Source: Trachythela sp. YZ-2020 (taxonomy: Eukaryota; Cnidaria; Anthozoa; Malacalcyonacea; Clavulariidae). Taken from it: a stretch of DNA of 64,000 bases. Positions 10,961-21,550 of the stretch are shown in pieces. The notes below the pieces were generated by a model. The model saw nothing but the letters and a program-made list of their open reading frames with translations. It ran no database searches and had not been told where the DNA came from. The stretch is taken from positions 310,001 through 374,000 of the forward strand of contig JADLSH010000382.1 in the NCBI GenBank assembly GCA_016169945.1, read 5' to 3'. The position numbers and the translations under genes were made by a program. The stretch's first letter is position 1; each line of letters starts with the position of its first letter.

Positions 10961-10997
10961 CATCCGCCTCGACTAGCTTTTTAGCTATTAGCGGATG
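10961..10997 (+). promoter_or_regulatory. LINE 3'-end stem-loop
   Basis: CATCCGC (10961-10967) pairs with GCGGATG (10991-10997). Inside it TAGCT (10974-10978) pairs with AGCTA (10983-10987) around a short T-rich loop. In CR1/L2-type LINEs such a terminal hairpin next to a short tandem tail is the site the reverse transcriptase recognises to start cDNA synthesis. That role is inferred from the family; the pairing is seen directly. Confidence 0.7.
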
Positions 10998-11037
10998 ACA
11001 TTATCTACTCTTGTATATAGTCATTTTTGTATTAATA

Positions 11038-11063
11038 AATTTGTATTGTATTGTATTGTATTG
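11038..11063 (+). repeat. TGTAT pentanucleotide LINE tail
   Basis: About four to five copies of TTGTA/TGTAT follow the 3' hairpin and end the LINE at about 11063. Short tandem tails instead of poly-A are typical for CR1/L2-like elements. Confidence 0.8.
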
Positions 11064-11801
11064 TCCATAACTATTGCCTACGAAACGGTAATCCTCCTGC
11101 ACCGCTTATTTTACTGAACGGTTTCGCAACTTTGTTACAATGAAGTACAATTCATAATTTTAGATGTAGGCGATCTTTTTTGTATATTGTTATTTCCTTC
11201 TATGGTACATTAAAGTACATTGTATCATTGTCTTTGACATAACTGCCTTTACATAGGCCTTTTAGATGTAGATTAATTGACATTTCTGATATATTTTTAT
11301 CATAATAACTCTATGTATATATTTTATCTAATTGTTATTTTATGATCGTGTAATTCAGTTTGTACTGCGATACGATTTTATTAAACTAATAATAATGGAA
11401 TCTTTATTGAATGTTTTTCTTTCTACATACATACAATTGTAAATCTCGCTTATTAAGGTAACTTATACAATTGGCTACTTGAATCACAATTTAACTCTAA
11501 ATAATGTAACGTGCAAATACATATATTTTTTTATACAAATCAACCAAACATTTCAAATAGCTAATAATTCGGGATTTCCCCATTCTTTGTTTCGACAGCA
11601 GAAGATATAATAAGTAGTTCTAAGGGCAATGGTCATCATTTTTCTAATGCAATACATTTGGTTGTTTTTATTGAGACCAACAGCATCTAACATACTTAAA
11701 AAGTAGAGCACACTTTTGCAAACGCACCTAGGGAGCTCATAGAGAGATTTATAAATTTAACATGGTTAAAATATTGACGTTGCTGTCTTACTAATTCTTT
11801 C

Positions 11802-11835
<34 letters not shown>

Positions 11836-11930
11836 CCATGCTTACAGTATTAAGTGCAGTGTAAAAAGGGCTTCTAAATTTTTTTTGTTATAATTTTTAT
11901 AGCTTCTACTTTCGACTAGTTTAGGGCTTT
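11064..11930. other. Possible LINE 3' UTR plus spacer with TAA microsatellite
   Basis: No gene was seen. The first ~330 bases, ending in ATTAAACTAATAATAATGG near 11398, could be the 3' untranslated region of the older plus-strand LINE (8963-10203) split by the insertion at 10204-11063. That is a guess from position and from the TAA-type end. A run of about ten TAA triplets lies at 11803-11834. The remainder is AT-rich and unassigned. Confidence 0.4.
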
Positions 11931-12554
11931 CTATTGGAACAGCAATTTTAAAGCACCACATACAAGACTGTGCTCACTAATCCCAACATGTAGCACGACC
12001 GCGTTTAGTGATTTTGCATGCCTATTGGTGGCTAGGATATCAATACGTGTTTCACTGTCACAAGTTACACTTGTGGGAGAAGTGACCACCTGTTCAATAT
12101 GATGAAAATTAAGAAGCTCAATTAGCTTGTTCGTATGAGTGGGATAGATATCAGACAAGAGATCACAGTTATGATATCCTGTAATAGAAATTTCTTTATT
12201 TTCACCATCTAACTCGTTGATGAAGTTTTCAAGAGTATTCATATATTCCACTTTGGATTAGGGGGGTGGGAGCGGTAAATTGGAAACTATGAATATTAGT
12301 TTAGCCTTAGGTTTTGTGATTTCAACACATGCAGTCTTAAGACTCTCAGCCGTTAAGTACCTCTTATTTGTTACATTAAACATGTTTATTACATAGAGAG
12401 CAACACCACCCCCTTTCCGAGATCTATCTTTCCTAAATAGATTATAGCCAGGTATCCTCATTTCTTCATTTCTGATTGAAATATCAAGCCTAATTTCATT
12501 TATACTTAATACATCAGCCGGCTTGGAAGCAACGAGAACCCTAAACTCATCCAC
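11931..12554 (-). pseudogene. LINE endonuclease fragment in two frames
   Basis: The first frame (12554-12258) reads ASKPADVLSINEIRLD (the catalytic-Glu region), then MRIPGYNLFRKDRSRKGGGVALYV, both standard parts of LINE endonucleases. It is broken at a C-rich run near 12270. The second frame (12251-11931) continues with ISITGYHNCDLL, a damaged form of the GDFNCDLL catalytic motif, LLNFHHIEQVVTSPTSVT, and VGISEHSLVCG, a damaged SDHSLV motif. Two catalytic positions are changed as well as the frame, so the piece is dead. Nothing of the polymerase follows downstream on this strand. Confidence 0.75.
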
Positions 12555-12685
12555 ATGTTTAGTTAATTAACAATTATTCGCCGAAGGCGAGTTGAATATC
12601 GGTGATGCTTCCAAGCCGGCTGATGTATTATGTATAAATGAAATTAGGCTTGATAATTCAATCAGAGATGAAGAAATGAGGATTT
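12466..12685. repeat. Head-to-head repeat of the same LINE endonuclease segment
   Basis: The ~78 bases encoding SKPADVLSINEIRLD...EEMRI on the minus strand (about 12460-12537) recur on the plus strand at about 12606-12683 with a few substitutions, followed there by unrelated sequence. The arms are ~70 bases apart. The plus-strand copy stops at GAGGATT, so it is a short inverted fragment of the same element. Confidence 0.75.
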
Positions 12686-13439
12686 TTTATTTATATAATT
12701 TATTTTACCAAAGAGCAATATTGATATGTAATAATCTAAAGCCCTTTAATTTATTTAGAACTGTAATCGTATCCGGGGCTATACTTTTTTCAGATTCACT
12801 TAACTCGCTGTTTTCGACCTGACTGGTGTGACACAAATAGGAATTGATTCATTAGACGAATCACAGTAATTTGTGTATATCTTATCTTCGGTATTGCTTC
12901 AAATTTAAAAATGGGATTGCTTCGGTATTGCTTCCAAATGCAATTGACATGATCTTGCACTTTTACTGGTTGAATTCCATCTGCCAGCGATCTTGCGACA
13001 TCTTTATTTGTTGTAAGTCACTCTGGAGGTTGTTCGAATCTACGTCCTCATTTTCAATAAAACAATACAATAGGGCATCGTCAGCCAACAATCTCATAGA
13101 GGATTTATCATTTATGAACTTCCTTGTTACACTGGATGGCATATGTTTGCTTCTTTCCATATGGTCGGAATGGTTCCTGTGTTGATTGAATCTTGTTATA
13201 TATCTGCCAATATCGGCGTGATTTGGCATGCATTTTCTTGCAGGAACCATGGTGGAGTAGCATCCGGTCAAACATAAAAGATCATCACCTACATAACTAT
13301 GGCCTTCACCTCAACGAACAGGGCATGTCTTTATTTACCAGTCATATATATAGCTAATCATCTTAATCAATTTTAGTACTAGCTTCGTGGATACACTTTA
13401 ATTTCTTCCCCTGTTAGTGCAAGTTTCTCTATTGTCTAA

Positions 13440-16400
13440 CCCTTAAAATGTTATTCCCAGTAAAGGCATCAAGCCATAACAAACAAACTTGATGAAATTA
13501 AAATCCTGATTAACAATTCCCTTGACAATAGGAACAAAAATAATATAGTATTCTGTTTTTCTGAAACCCATCTAACATTTTATCATTTTTATGGTCAGAT
13601 TCCTGTCACATATGTATTAGAAAGGATAGGAAAAATTCTAGAGGTAGTGTCCTTATGGTCTATATCCCATATCAAATCCAATATAAGATTAGAGATGATA
13701 TTCAAATTACTACCTCTGGTTTTCATGAAATCGAGTATATCTGGTTGGAATTCCAATTTCCTAGGTCTCATTCTTTCCTTGTTCGCTTTATATATCAATC
13801 AGACAACACCAGTCATTGGCGTGACAAATTTGAACAGTTACTCTGATAATGATTCAGGAGAAATTGTTATTCTAGGTCATTTTAACTGCAATACACTTCA
13901 CAAAAAAAACCATATAGACTACTCCATCATATCGTATCACAATTTCAGCTCAAACAACTTATTACTTGTGTTACTCGCCCATCTTCAGGTATTATTATCG
14001 ATCATATTTACACCTCTTTTACTGAATCCGTTCTTAAATCAGGTGTTATAATCAGGTGTTATGACCATTTGCCAATTTTTATAACCCGCAAAATTAATTC
14101 TCGTTTACTCACTAGAAGAAGCCGCAAAATTATTGAATTTCGCAATACTCGACGTTTTGATGAGGGCAAGTTTTGTAACGATCTAAATAATTACCCCCCT
14201 ACTTTATTGATCACTTACGATTATCCCAACGACGTACTTAATGCTTTCTATGATCAATTTCTGGGTATTTTAAATAAAAATGCCCATTAGAAAAAAGCGT
14301 GTGAAAACAACTCAATTACCTGCCTGGCTTACACAGGATATTTGCCACGCAACGAATAAGCGTGACTATTTCTTTAAAAAACTAGGAAGTGTACTGACCA
14401 ATCGATATCCTATTATTGGTCACAGTATAAAGTGTGGCATAACAAGGTGGTCCACCTAATAAGAACAACCAAAAATTCTCATGTAAAACAAGTTCTCGAT
14501 ATGAACAACTCTAGTAATCCTAAGGTCATCTGGAAAACCATTAATAAGGCATGCTATCGAAATGTGGATCGTCCGATTGTTTCCTTAATTGTTGATGGGG
14601 TAAGATACTCAAAATCAAACTGTGTTGCTGAGCTTTTTAATTCCTAATTAACCAACATTGCTGATACCTTTGACCTGGAAGATGGATGCCAACTTATTGT
14701 TTGGCCCATCACGCAACATGTAACTAAACTAGACTTTAGATTACGTTTCTTCTTTTCTTAAGCAACTTCATTTAAATAAAGCAACCGGGTCAGATGGCAT
14801 CTCTTCTTTTTTTTTTGAGATTATCTAATCGAATAATAGCTGAAATTATTCTTTCCATTTGAAATTTAAGCATCAGCCGCGGAATATTCCCCGAAAAATG
14901 GAAAAAGGCTAAGCTAATTCACATTCACAAGTCAGAGGAAACAACCAATAGAGCAAATTACCGGCCTATTTATATTCTTGCTATTCTTTCTAAAGTCTTA
15001 GAGACTCATGTTTGTAAAGCATACTTAAGTTATCTAACGGCCAATTCCATTTTATCACCAGTCCAATTTCGTTTTCGACCAAAGTATTCATGTCTTTCCT
15101 CCATTACAATAATCCATGAATACCTTATAAACAATATTGAGAAAGGAGAAATTAATGGATTATTAATGCCTGATTTCTCCAAAGCGTTTGATTTGGTTGA
15201 TCACAATATTTTACCAACAAAAATTGGTCTATATGGAATTACTGAAACTAGTGGCAAGTGGTTTGCCTCATACCTAACCAACCGCACACAGCAAGTCCAT
15301 CTGAATGAGCATTTGTCCAGCCCATTAATTATCAATACTGGTGTTCCCAGGGATCTATTCTAGGCCGTCTTTTGTTTTTAATCTATATGAAAGATTTAAC
15401 GCAATCTCTCGTGCACTCTGCTCCGAATCTTTTTTCTGATGACACTACACTTTTAGAACATAACTCTGACTTAACTGTAATTCAAGAGACCCTCTCTGAG
15501 GATCTGACCAATGTCTCTCAATGGACTTCGAGCAATCGAATGATATTGAATAGAAAAAAACAAATTTGTGAAAATTTACTCCAAGCGCAAATTTCCAGCT
15601 CTACGCTTCTGTTCAATTGGACCTGACGCTTCTTATATCGAAGAAATTACGTCTGGCAAACTCTTAGGACTTACACTTGATAGCCACCTTGTGTGGGTTA
15701 ATCAAATTGATAAGATATATTGCAAGATTAACTCAAGATTGTTTCTGTTGAAACGAATCCGTGAAGCTCTTCCTTTTGACTCTAAAATCAAATTTTATTT
15801 CGGCCTAATTTACCCTCATTTTATATATGGTATAACTACTATCTGGGGTAATGCTTCAAATGAGCTGCTCCATCAGTTATTAAAGCTGCAAAAACGGGCA
15901 GCGCGTTTAATATTAAATGAAAGTGTGTCCACGCCATCTGTTGTTATTTTTCCTAAATTGAAATGGATTCCAATTCATAATCTTATAAAACTCCGCTAGA
16001 TCTTACTTGTGGCTGAAAGTTTGCGTGGCGAAAGTCCCACTGAACTTCGTAATCTTTTTAAATTTGCTCTTGATTCACACCATGTAAACACTCGAGTCGC
16101 TAGTATACGGCTTTAATATAATAATTTCAAAAGTTGGCACGAAGTTTGCAAAGACAAAACTGTCCTACAGTGGAATTTTGCCCTTCAATTCCTTGCCAAC
16201 TGAGCTTAAACTATTTAATAACTATTCTTCTAGTTCCTTCAAAAGGAAATTGAAACAATTCTTCCTTGACCGCAACAATCATGTTGACAAACTTGAACAA
16301 TTCTCCTGTACTGCATGTAAAAATTTATCAAGATGCCAATGTCATAGTCCTTCTGTAAGTTAGTTCTTCTCTTTTTATATATATATATCTATGTATATAT

Positions 16401-16614
16401 GTTCTTGCTTTACCGTATCTATGACGTTATATTTCCCTTTAAACTTTGTAGATATATTTATATATAATACTTTTCTTTTTTTTCTCTTTTTAATCCTTTT
16501 GTACTTGATTAAATAATTTAGTTGTGCGTGAGGGCCATTAGGAAGGATATTGTTTAGGTAATAATGTTGGTCAACCCTCTGTAAATATTGATTTAATAAT
16601 AATAATAATAATAA
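13440..16614 (+). pseudogene. Decayed full-length plus-strand LINE (endonuclease to 3' tail)
   Basis: LINE landmarks follow in order through many broken frames. Endonuclease: NKLDEIKILINNSLDNRNKN and CFSETHL near 13480-13570, and ILGHFNCNTL near 13870 for the GDFNCDLL motif. Linker: near 14280-14640 (LPAWLTQDICHATNKRDYFF, MNNSSNPKVIWKTINKAC). Polymerase: NYRPIYILAILSKVLETH near 14960, motif A PDFSKAFDLVDHNIL (15168), motif B NTGVPRDLF, catalytic SDDTTLLEHN (15440). C-terminal region: FLLKRIREALPFDSKIKF and YGITTIWGNASNELL (15568-15999), MPFNSLPTELK with FKRKLKQFFLD and a Cys-rich end (16178-16363). A TAA repeat at about 16592-16616 marks the 3' end. At least six frameshifts or stops make it untranslatable. 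Confidence 0.75.
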
Positions 16615-16649
16615 TAGCTTTCCTTGGGTTTAGGGATAATAATTATTTT

Positions 16650-17084
16650 TCAATAATCTTCTACGCCTGGAGTATCCTGTCTTATCCTCTTGAGGTATGA
16701 CCGGCCAAAAAGCTTTTGGGTCATCTCAGTCGATAAATAAGTGTCCCTGGTTGTTTTTAAATTCTTGCTATGTTGTTTTCGGACCGTTCTGATTCTGGTC
16801 CAATCTACCTTGTTTCCTGATACTTTTGCCTTGTTATATAATTCCTTATTTAGTCTCGCCTGTCTTCTAGGAGACCGATTAAACCACGGGAGATGGTAGC
16901 AAGGACTTGTAAATTTATGAGGTATGCAAGAGTCCATGATGTTTTGCATGCTTTGAAGAAATGCATTCCACTTTGTGTCTAGAGATTCGTTCTTCAGTGA
17001 ATTCTCATAATTATTGGCAAAATATTGTAGCTTTTGTTTAATATTGTTGGCTCGTTTTGAATAAACACTTTCCGTTTTACGCAT
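16650..17084 (-). pseudogene. LINE inter-domain fragment
   Basis: A 144-codon minus frame from just the region between endonuclease and polymerase in LINEs. KWNAFLQSMQNIMDSCIPHKF leads into LPWFNRSPRRQARLNKELYNKAKVSG, then WTRIRTVRKQHSKNLKTTRDTYLS. The basic, helical FNRS..RRQARLN..LYNKAK block is the recognisable part. Neither the endonuclease nor the polymerase is attached. It lies back to back with the end of the plus-strand LINE at 16614. Confidence 0.6.
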
Positions 17085-17261
17085 CTCTTCTTTGGGTCAA
17101 GATGGCGGCACGCATACATAATTAAAGACCATTAAAATGGCGATTTCAAATAGAAAATAATAAGGAGAGCACGTATTAACTCAAATTTTGCTCGAGCGAT
17201 GATATATTTCTTCTTTGCCAGACTCTATCTGACTTCAGCATAGACTGAGCAATATAGTTAT

Positions 17262-17485
17262 TGTTATAATATTGGTAGTCCAGACATTTAAGTGAACTAT
17301 AGATCAGCGGGCCCTGGAAATGGTTTGGGGCACCCCAATATATATAAGAGATTGTTTTTCTACTTGATAGTGTGTTATTTTGTAAAGCATTTTATTGTTG
17401 ATTCTGGGCCTTGTTTAAAAGGTTTTTTCTGTTATATAAAACTCTTCATTTAATGTTATATGACTTGTGTTATCGTGTCATAACA
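17262..17485 (+). repeat. 5' LTR
   Basis: 224 bp, TG...CA ends. A TATA-like stretch (AATATATATAAGAG, about 17337-17350) probably positions transcription start. It appears identical to the 3' LTR. Confidence 0.95.
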
Positions 17486-17503
17486 TGGTGTCAGGATGAA
17501 TGA
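17486..17503 (+). promoter_or_regulatory. Primer-binding site
   Basis: TGGTGTCAGG starts directly after the LTR. The TGG pairs with the CCA end of a tRNA. I could not assign the tRNA. The gag ATG (17496) lies inside this stretch. Confidence 0.6.
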
Positions 17504-17993
17504 GGAAAGAAACAGGCTTGGGCCATTGATACTGGATGCGAATGCCGCCGAAAATTGGCGAAAGTTTATACGTGAATTCGAAATCTATTTGGTGGCCAAC
17601 GAGAAAGACAGAAAATCAGAGAAGTTAAAGGTGAACTTGTTACTGAATTTTGCTGGTTCGCAAGCCATTGAGGAGTATAGCCACTTTGTGTATGGCGAGG
17701 GTGAGAGTGCAGAATGTTACAAGGATGTATGCCACAAGTTTAAAGAATTGTTTGAAGGTGCCAAGAATGTAATCTATGAAAGGTTGGTGTTTAATCGTCG
17801 AAATCAACAAGAAGGTGAGAGAATCGATCATTTTGTTAGCGAGCTTAAAAGACTTGCTTTAACTTGTGACTTTGGCTCTCTTAAAGATTCCCTTATTAGA
17901 GACCGTATAGTGGGTGGTGTTTTGTCAGACAATTTAAGAGGGGAACTACTTAAAAAACCTGACCTTACCCTTCAGCAAGCACATGATTATTGA
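17496..17993 (+). CDS. gag (capsid-like) part of the gypsy polyprotein, ends at a premature TGA
   Basis: 165 residues with the features of a Ty3/gypsy capsid: an N-terminal NWRKFIREFEIYLVANEKD helix, LLLNFAGSQAIEEY, then the conserved core YERLVFNRRNQQEGERIDHF followed by VSELKRLALTCDFGSLKDSL and IRDRIVGGVLSDNLRGELLK. These assemble the cytoplasmic particle. The TGA at 17991 interrupts the sequence within the usual QQAHDY...CEASELQ continuation, and the frame at 18012 is the same phase. It is therefore probably a nonsense mutation in one continuous gag-pol frame rather than a gag/pol boundary, although stop readthrough is an alternative. Confidence 0.85.
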   Translation: MNEERNRLGPLILDANAAENWRKFIREFEIYLVANEKDRKSEKLKVNLLLNFAGSQAIEEYSHFVYGEGESAECYKDVCHKFKELFEGAKNVIYERLVFNRRNQQEGERIDHFVSELKRLALTCDFGSLKDSLIRDRIVGGVLSDNLRGELLKKPDLTLQQAHDY

Positions 17994-18011
17994 ACATGTG
18001 AAGCATCAGAG

Positions 18012-20519
18012 TTGCAGAAGCATCAGTTTAGTTCTTCATTGGCTGCTACAGGAAAAACTGTCCTTACATTAAGCAGCCGTGATAAGGGTACAAATGATAG
18101 ATCAGATCTTAATGGGAGGAAGTTATCATGTAAATTTTGTGGTTATAAGCATTCATTCTCTCATCCAACGAGATGCCCAGCATTTAAGAAAAATTGTAGG
18201 AACTGTGACAAGCTAGGGCATTTTGCAAGAATGTGCCCAGAGAAAAATCCAAGAAGAGACAAAAAGCTAAACTCAGTTCAACAAGAGGACTTCCCTGATA
18301 ATAGTGAGCATGAAGAATCTAACTTGGTGCATACATATTTTAATTCAGTTGAAATAGCTTCACTCTTGAAGGATAACAAAAAAGATAAGGCTATGGTTTC
18401 ATTAAAAGTTGCTGGTAAATACCTAAAAATGAAGGCTGATACTGGGGCTGAGGCGACTGTCATCCCATTTAAACTCTATAAGGAGCTAACAAAAAAACCA
18501 TTGCAGAAAATTCATCAGCCATTAAAGGGATGGCTTGCTGTTAAAGCTATTAATCCAAAGGGTTGTGTACGACTTCCCACCCAGTACAAGGGTAAAGAGA
18601 TCAATTTGCTATTTCTTGTGGTGGACGGGGATTTCACCCCTTTATTAAGTTGCGATGCTTGCCTGGATCTTGAGATTCTTAAGTTTATGAATTTAAAGTT
18701 AATTTCAGGAGAAGTACATGAGAAAGAATCCTTTGATGGAAATCTGGAGGGTACACCCAAGGCTTGTGGTCTGGAAACTGTTAAATCGGATCCGGTGTTA
18801 AAAGATTATCAGGATTGTTTCAGTTATAAGCCTGGGAAGTTAACGTCGGAGGTTCACCTGGAAGTAGATTCTTCAATTTCCCCAGTCATCCATCTTCCTA
18901 GAAAGATCCCAGTAGCTTTACTAGATCCTGTTAAAGAAAAATTGCATGAAATGGAGGAAGATGGGATAATAGTCCGAGAAGAGGGCCATACACCATGGGT
19001 ATCATCCATGGTGGTGGTAGATAAACGGAAAGGAGAGAACAAAAATGATGGTTCCCCAACAGCACGAGAAGTGAGAATTTGTTTAGATCCTAGGGACTTG
19101 AACAAAGCATTGAAAAGGCCACATTACCCTATGGCCACAATTGAAGAGGTGGCAACACGTCTGTCAGGGGCGCAATTGTTTACATCCCTAGACGCTTGTA
19201 GTGGGTTTTGGCAACTTCCCTTGGATATTGAGAGTTCAAAATTACTCACATTTAATACACCCTGGGGACGTTATCGTTTTACAAGATTGCCTTTTGGCAT
19301 TGCACCCGCACCAGAAATTTACCAGAGAGAAATGGTGAGATTGTTTCAAGGATTACCCGTAGAAATCATCATGGATGATTTTTTGATACATGGTAATACT
19401 AGCAACATAGATCAGAAAGTACGTTTGATTCTAGATAGAAGTCGTGAAGTGGGACTAAAGTTCAACCCTGACAAAATCAAGCTTCGAGTCCCAGAGGTGA
19501 GTTATGTTGGTCACTTACTTACTGCACAAGGTTTAAAACCTGACCCTGCGAAAGTTAAGGCAATATCGCACATGCCACCTCCAACAGATAAAGATGGAGT
19601 ACTTAGGGTAGTTGGTACAATGAACTATCTTGATAAGTTCATTGAGCACAAGGCGGATTTACAAGAACCAATTACACAGTTGACTCAGCAGAATGTAGAA
19701 TTTGTTTGGGATCGACAACAGCAAACTGCATTCGATAAGTTGAAATCGTTGATCACGAATGCTCCAGTCCTTGCATATTTTGATAACAAGAAACCAACGA
19801 CACTGAATGTTGATGCAAGTGGTATAGGGTTAGGAGCCGTAGTAATGCAAGCTGACCAACCAGTGGCCTATGGATCTCGAACATTGACTGCTTGTGAGCG
19901 CAGATATGCCAATATCGAGAGAGAGCTTCTTGCCATCTTGTGGGGTACTCAGAAATTTCATACATATCTTTATGGACGGAGGGTAACTGTTGAGACTGAT
20001 CATAAGCCCCTTGAGACTATATTTAAGAAGTCATTGAATGAAGCACCACCAAGACTCCAGAGAATGCTGTTGAAGCTTACAAAATATGATTTGGATGTCA
20101 AATATGTCCCGGGAAAACAGCAGGTTATTTCAGATGGTCTGAGTAGAGCTCCCATTGAGAACACCCAGGCGTTGCCTGAGGATGAAATTGGTGTCAATCT
20201 TGTCGAACAGTTGGGGCTTGCGAGTGAATCATTGAAAAAGTTTCACGAGGCCACTGGCTGTGATGATGCTATACAAGTTGTCATAAATTATGTATTGCAT
20301 GGTTGGCCTAGCTGCAAGGATCAGACAGACCAACTAGCGAGGGACTTTTGGAGTTGCAGAGAGAACATCAGTGTAGAGAATGGGTTGTTGTTTAAATCAG
20401 ATAGGCTGGTGGTACCGCTAGAATTGAGATGCGATATTTTGGTGAGATTCATGGTGCACATATGGGCGAGACCAAAAGTTTATCTTTTGGCCGAGATTAT
20501 GTATTCTGGCCTGGTATGA
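18012..20519 (+). CDS. gypsy pol: nucleocapsid, protease, reverse transcriptase, RNase H, integrase zinc region
   Basis: The frame is in phase with gag. There is a Cys/His-rich segment (CKFCGYKHSFSHPTRC) and a clear zinc knuckle CRNCDKLGHFARMC near residues 40-75. The aspartic protease motif MKADTGAEATVIP is near residue 145. The reverse transcriptase starts around residue 280 (LPRKIPVALLDPVKEKLHEM) with KRKGENKNDG, RICLDPRDLNKALKRPHYPM, FWQLPLDIESSKLLTF, LPFGIAPAPEIYQ and the catalytic IIMDDFLIHG. RNase H shows NVDASGIGLGAVV, YANIERELLAILWG and VETDHKPLETIF. The frame reaches the start of the integrase zinc domain, then goes wrong near 20440: the last ~27 residues are out of phase. There the overlapping frame takes over. 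Confidence 0.9.
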   Translation: MQKHQFSSSLAATGKTVLTLSSRDKGTNDRSDLNGRKLSCKFCGYKHSFSHPTRCPAFKKNCRNCDKLGHFARMCPEKNPRRDKKLNSVQQEDFPDNSEHEESNLVHTYFNSVEIASLLKDNKKDKAMVSLKVAGKYLKMKADTGAEATVIPFKLYKELTKKPLQKIHQPLKGWLAVKAINPKGCVRLPTQYKGKEINLLFLVVDGDFTPLLSCDACLDLEILKFMNLKLISGEVHEKESFDGNLEGTPKACGLETVKSDPVLKDYQDCFSYKPGKLTSEVHLEVDSSISPVIHLPRKIPVALLDPVKEKLHEMEEDGIIVREEGHTPWVSSMVVVDKRKGENKNDGSPTAREVRICLDPRDLNKALKRPHYPMATIEEVATRLSGAQLFTSLDACSGFWQLPLDIESSKLLTFNTPWGRYRFTRLPFGIAPAPEIYQREMVRLFQGLPVEIIMDDFLIHGNTSNIDQKVRLILDRSREVGLKFNPDKIKLRVPEVSYVGHLLTAQGLKPDPAKVKAISHMPPPTDKDGVLRVVGTMNYLDKFIEHKADLQEPITQLTQQNVEFVWDRQQQTAFDKLKSLITNAPVLAYFDNKKPTTLNVDASGIGLGAVVMQADQPVAYGSRTLTACERRYANIERELLAILWGTQKFHTYLYGRRVTVETDHKPLETIFKKSLNEAPPRLQRMLLKLTKYDLDVKYVPGKQQVISDGLSRAPIENTQALPEDEIGVNLVEQLGLASESLKKFHEATGCDDAIQVVINYVLHGWPSCKDQTDQLARDFWSCRENISVENGLLFKSDRLVVPLELRCDILVRFMVHIWARPKVYLLAEIMYSGLV

Positions 20520-21517
20520 CCGCACAGATAAAAGACAAGATCAAATCCTGCTCGGTTTGTAATTCCTTCCGGAATCAGCAACAAAAAGAAACCCTACATC
20601 CACACGAAATTCCAGATTTGCCATGGCAGATAGTTGGAACTGATATCTTTCAGTTCCAAGGTCAACAATACTTGCTAGTAACAGACTTCTATTCAAAATA
20701 TTTTGAAATTGAGCTGCTTCGTCAAAGTACTGCAAGTTATGTAATCAATAACTTAAAGAAAATATTTGCTAGATTTGGAATACCGGAGAAGATTGTCAGT
20801 GATAATGGCTCTCAGTATAGTAACACAAGAAATGTATTTGGTGATTCACACGAGTTCAAAAAATTTGCAAAAGAATGGGGTTTTCTACATACAACCAGCT
20901 CACCAGAATATCCACAGTCAAACGGGGCAGCTGAAAGAGCTGTCCAGACAGCAAAGCGGATCTTTAGAAAGTCTGTGGCAGATAATAAAGATCCATTTGA
21001 AGGTTTGCTGAAATATCGCAATACCCCATTTGAAGATATCGGATTCTCTCCGGCTCAACTTCTGATGGGACGACGAACTCGAACCATGATACCGACCCAC
21101 AGACGTTTATTGCTCCCTCAGACTGCTGAATCTACTAAAGTTGTGAAGGGGCTTCAACATCGACAACTGGTTTCCAAGAAATATTATGATAGGAGTGGCC
21201 GAGACCTACCACCTTTGGAAGCTGGAGATAAAGTTAGAATTCGCCCAAACCGTGATAATAAATGGCGCTCCGCAGAAGTCCTACCACTGTCATATGTAGT
21301 TCAGGATGAGAGTGGTAGTGTATACAGGAGGAATAGAAAACAAATTATATCAGTCCCTAAGGATGGTGATCATAACCTTCAACCCGAAGCAAAGGCTGCA
21401 CCAGAGCAGAGTCCAGATCTAATGCCAGATCCAATTCCTATGGACCCTCCTGAACCGACAATCCGAAGGTCTCAGAGGTTGGTGAGGAAACCGGACAGGT
21501 TTATTGAAAGTTACTGA
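20429..21517 (+). CDS. gypsy integrase, frameshifted from the rest of pol
   Basis: Follows pol after a shift of one base near 20440. It begins inside the HHCC zinc-binding domain (EIHGAHMGETKSL, FWPGMTAQIKDKI, CSVCNSF). The catalytic core carries the first Asp in IVGTDIFQFQGQQYLL, the second in IVSDNGSQYSN and the Glu in QSNGAAERAVQTAKRIF. The D-D-E residues are all present. A C-terminal module follows (LEAGDKVRIRPNRDNKW with RRNRKQIISVP), then a Pro/Glu-rich tail with IRRSQRLVRKPDRF typical of gypsy integrase ends. It stops at 21517, shortly before the polypurine tract. The listed start is where the frame opens, not a true initiation site. Confidence 0.9.
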   Translation: MRYFGEIHGAHMGETKSLSFGRDYVFWPGMTAQIKDKIKSCSVCNSFRNQQQKETLHPHEIPDLPWQIVGTDIFQFQGQQYLLVTDFYSKYFEIELLRQSTASYVINNLKKIFARFGIPEKIVSDNGSQYSNTRNVFGDSHEFKKFAKEWGFLHTTSSPEYPQSNGAAERAVQTAKRIFRKSVADNKDPFEGLLKYRNTPFEDIGFSPAQLLMGRRTRTMIPTHRRLLLPQTAESTKVVKGLQHRQLVSKKYYDRSGRDLPPLEAGDKVRIRPNRDNKWRSAEVLPLSYVVQDESGSVYRRNRKQIISVPKDGDHNLQPEAKAAPEQSPDLMPDPIPMDPPEPTIRRSQRLVRKPDRFIESY

Positions 21518-21540
21518 ACTTATTTGTTTTAAAACTTATT

Positions 21541-21550
21541 AGGGAAAGGA
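21541..21550 (+). promoter_or_regulatory. Polypurine tract
   Basis: AGGGAAAGGA directly abuts the 3' LTR. In LTR elements it primes plus-strand DNA synthesis. Confidence 0.9.

Larger units (their letters stand above)
10204..11063 (+). mobile_element. 5'-truncated LINE-A family copy with intact 3' end
   Basis: The coding part (10204-10824) starts abruptly inside the polymerase C-terminal half (ASKISKSIGIITRLRHFVP, IQPYLTYGIIVWGRASKAYL) and ends with FNKALQNSLLTILELEDDYVDVP and a stop. It is homologous along its length to the last ~200 residues of LINE-A. No stops or shifts interrupt it. The 3' untranslated region holds a strong hairpin (10961-10997) and then a TGTAT repeat tail (about 11038-11063), the usual termination of CR1/L2-type elements. 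5' truncation by incomplete reverse transcription is the normal fate of LINE insertions. It appears to have landed in the older LINE that starts at 8963. Confidence 0.8.
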
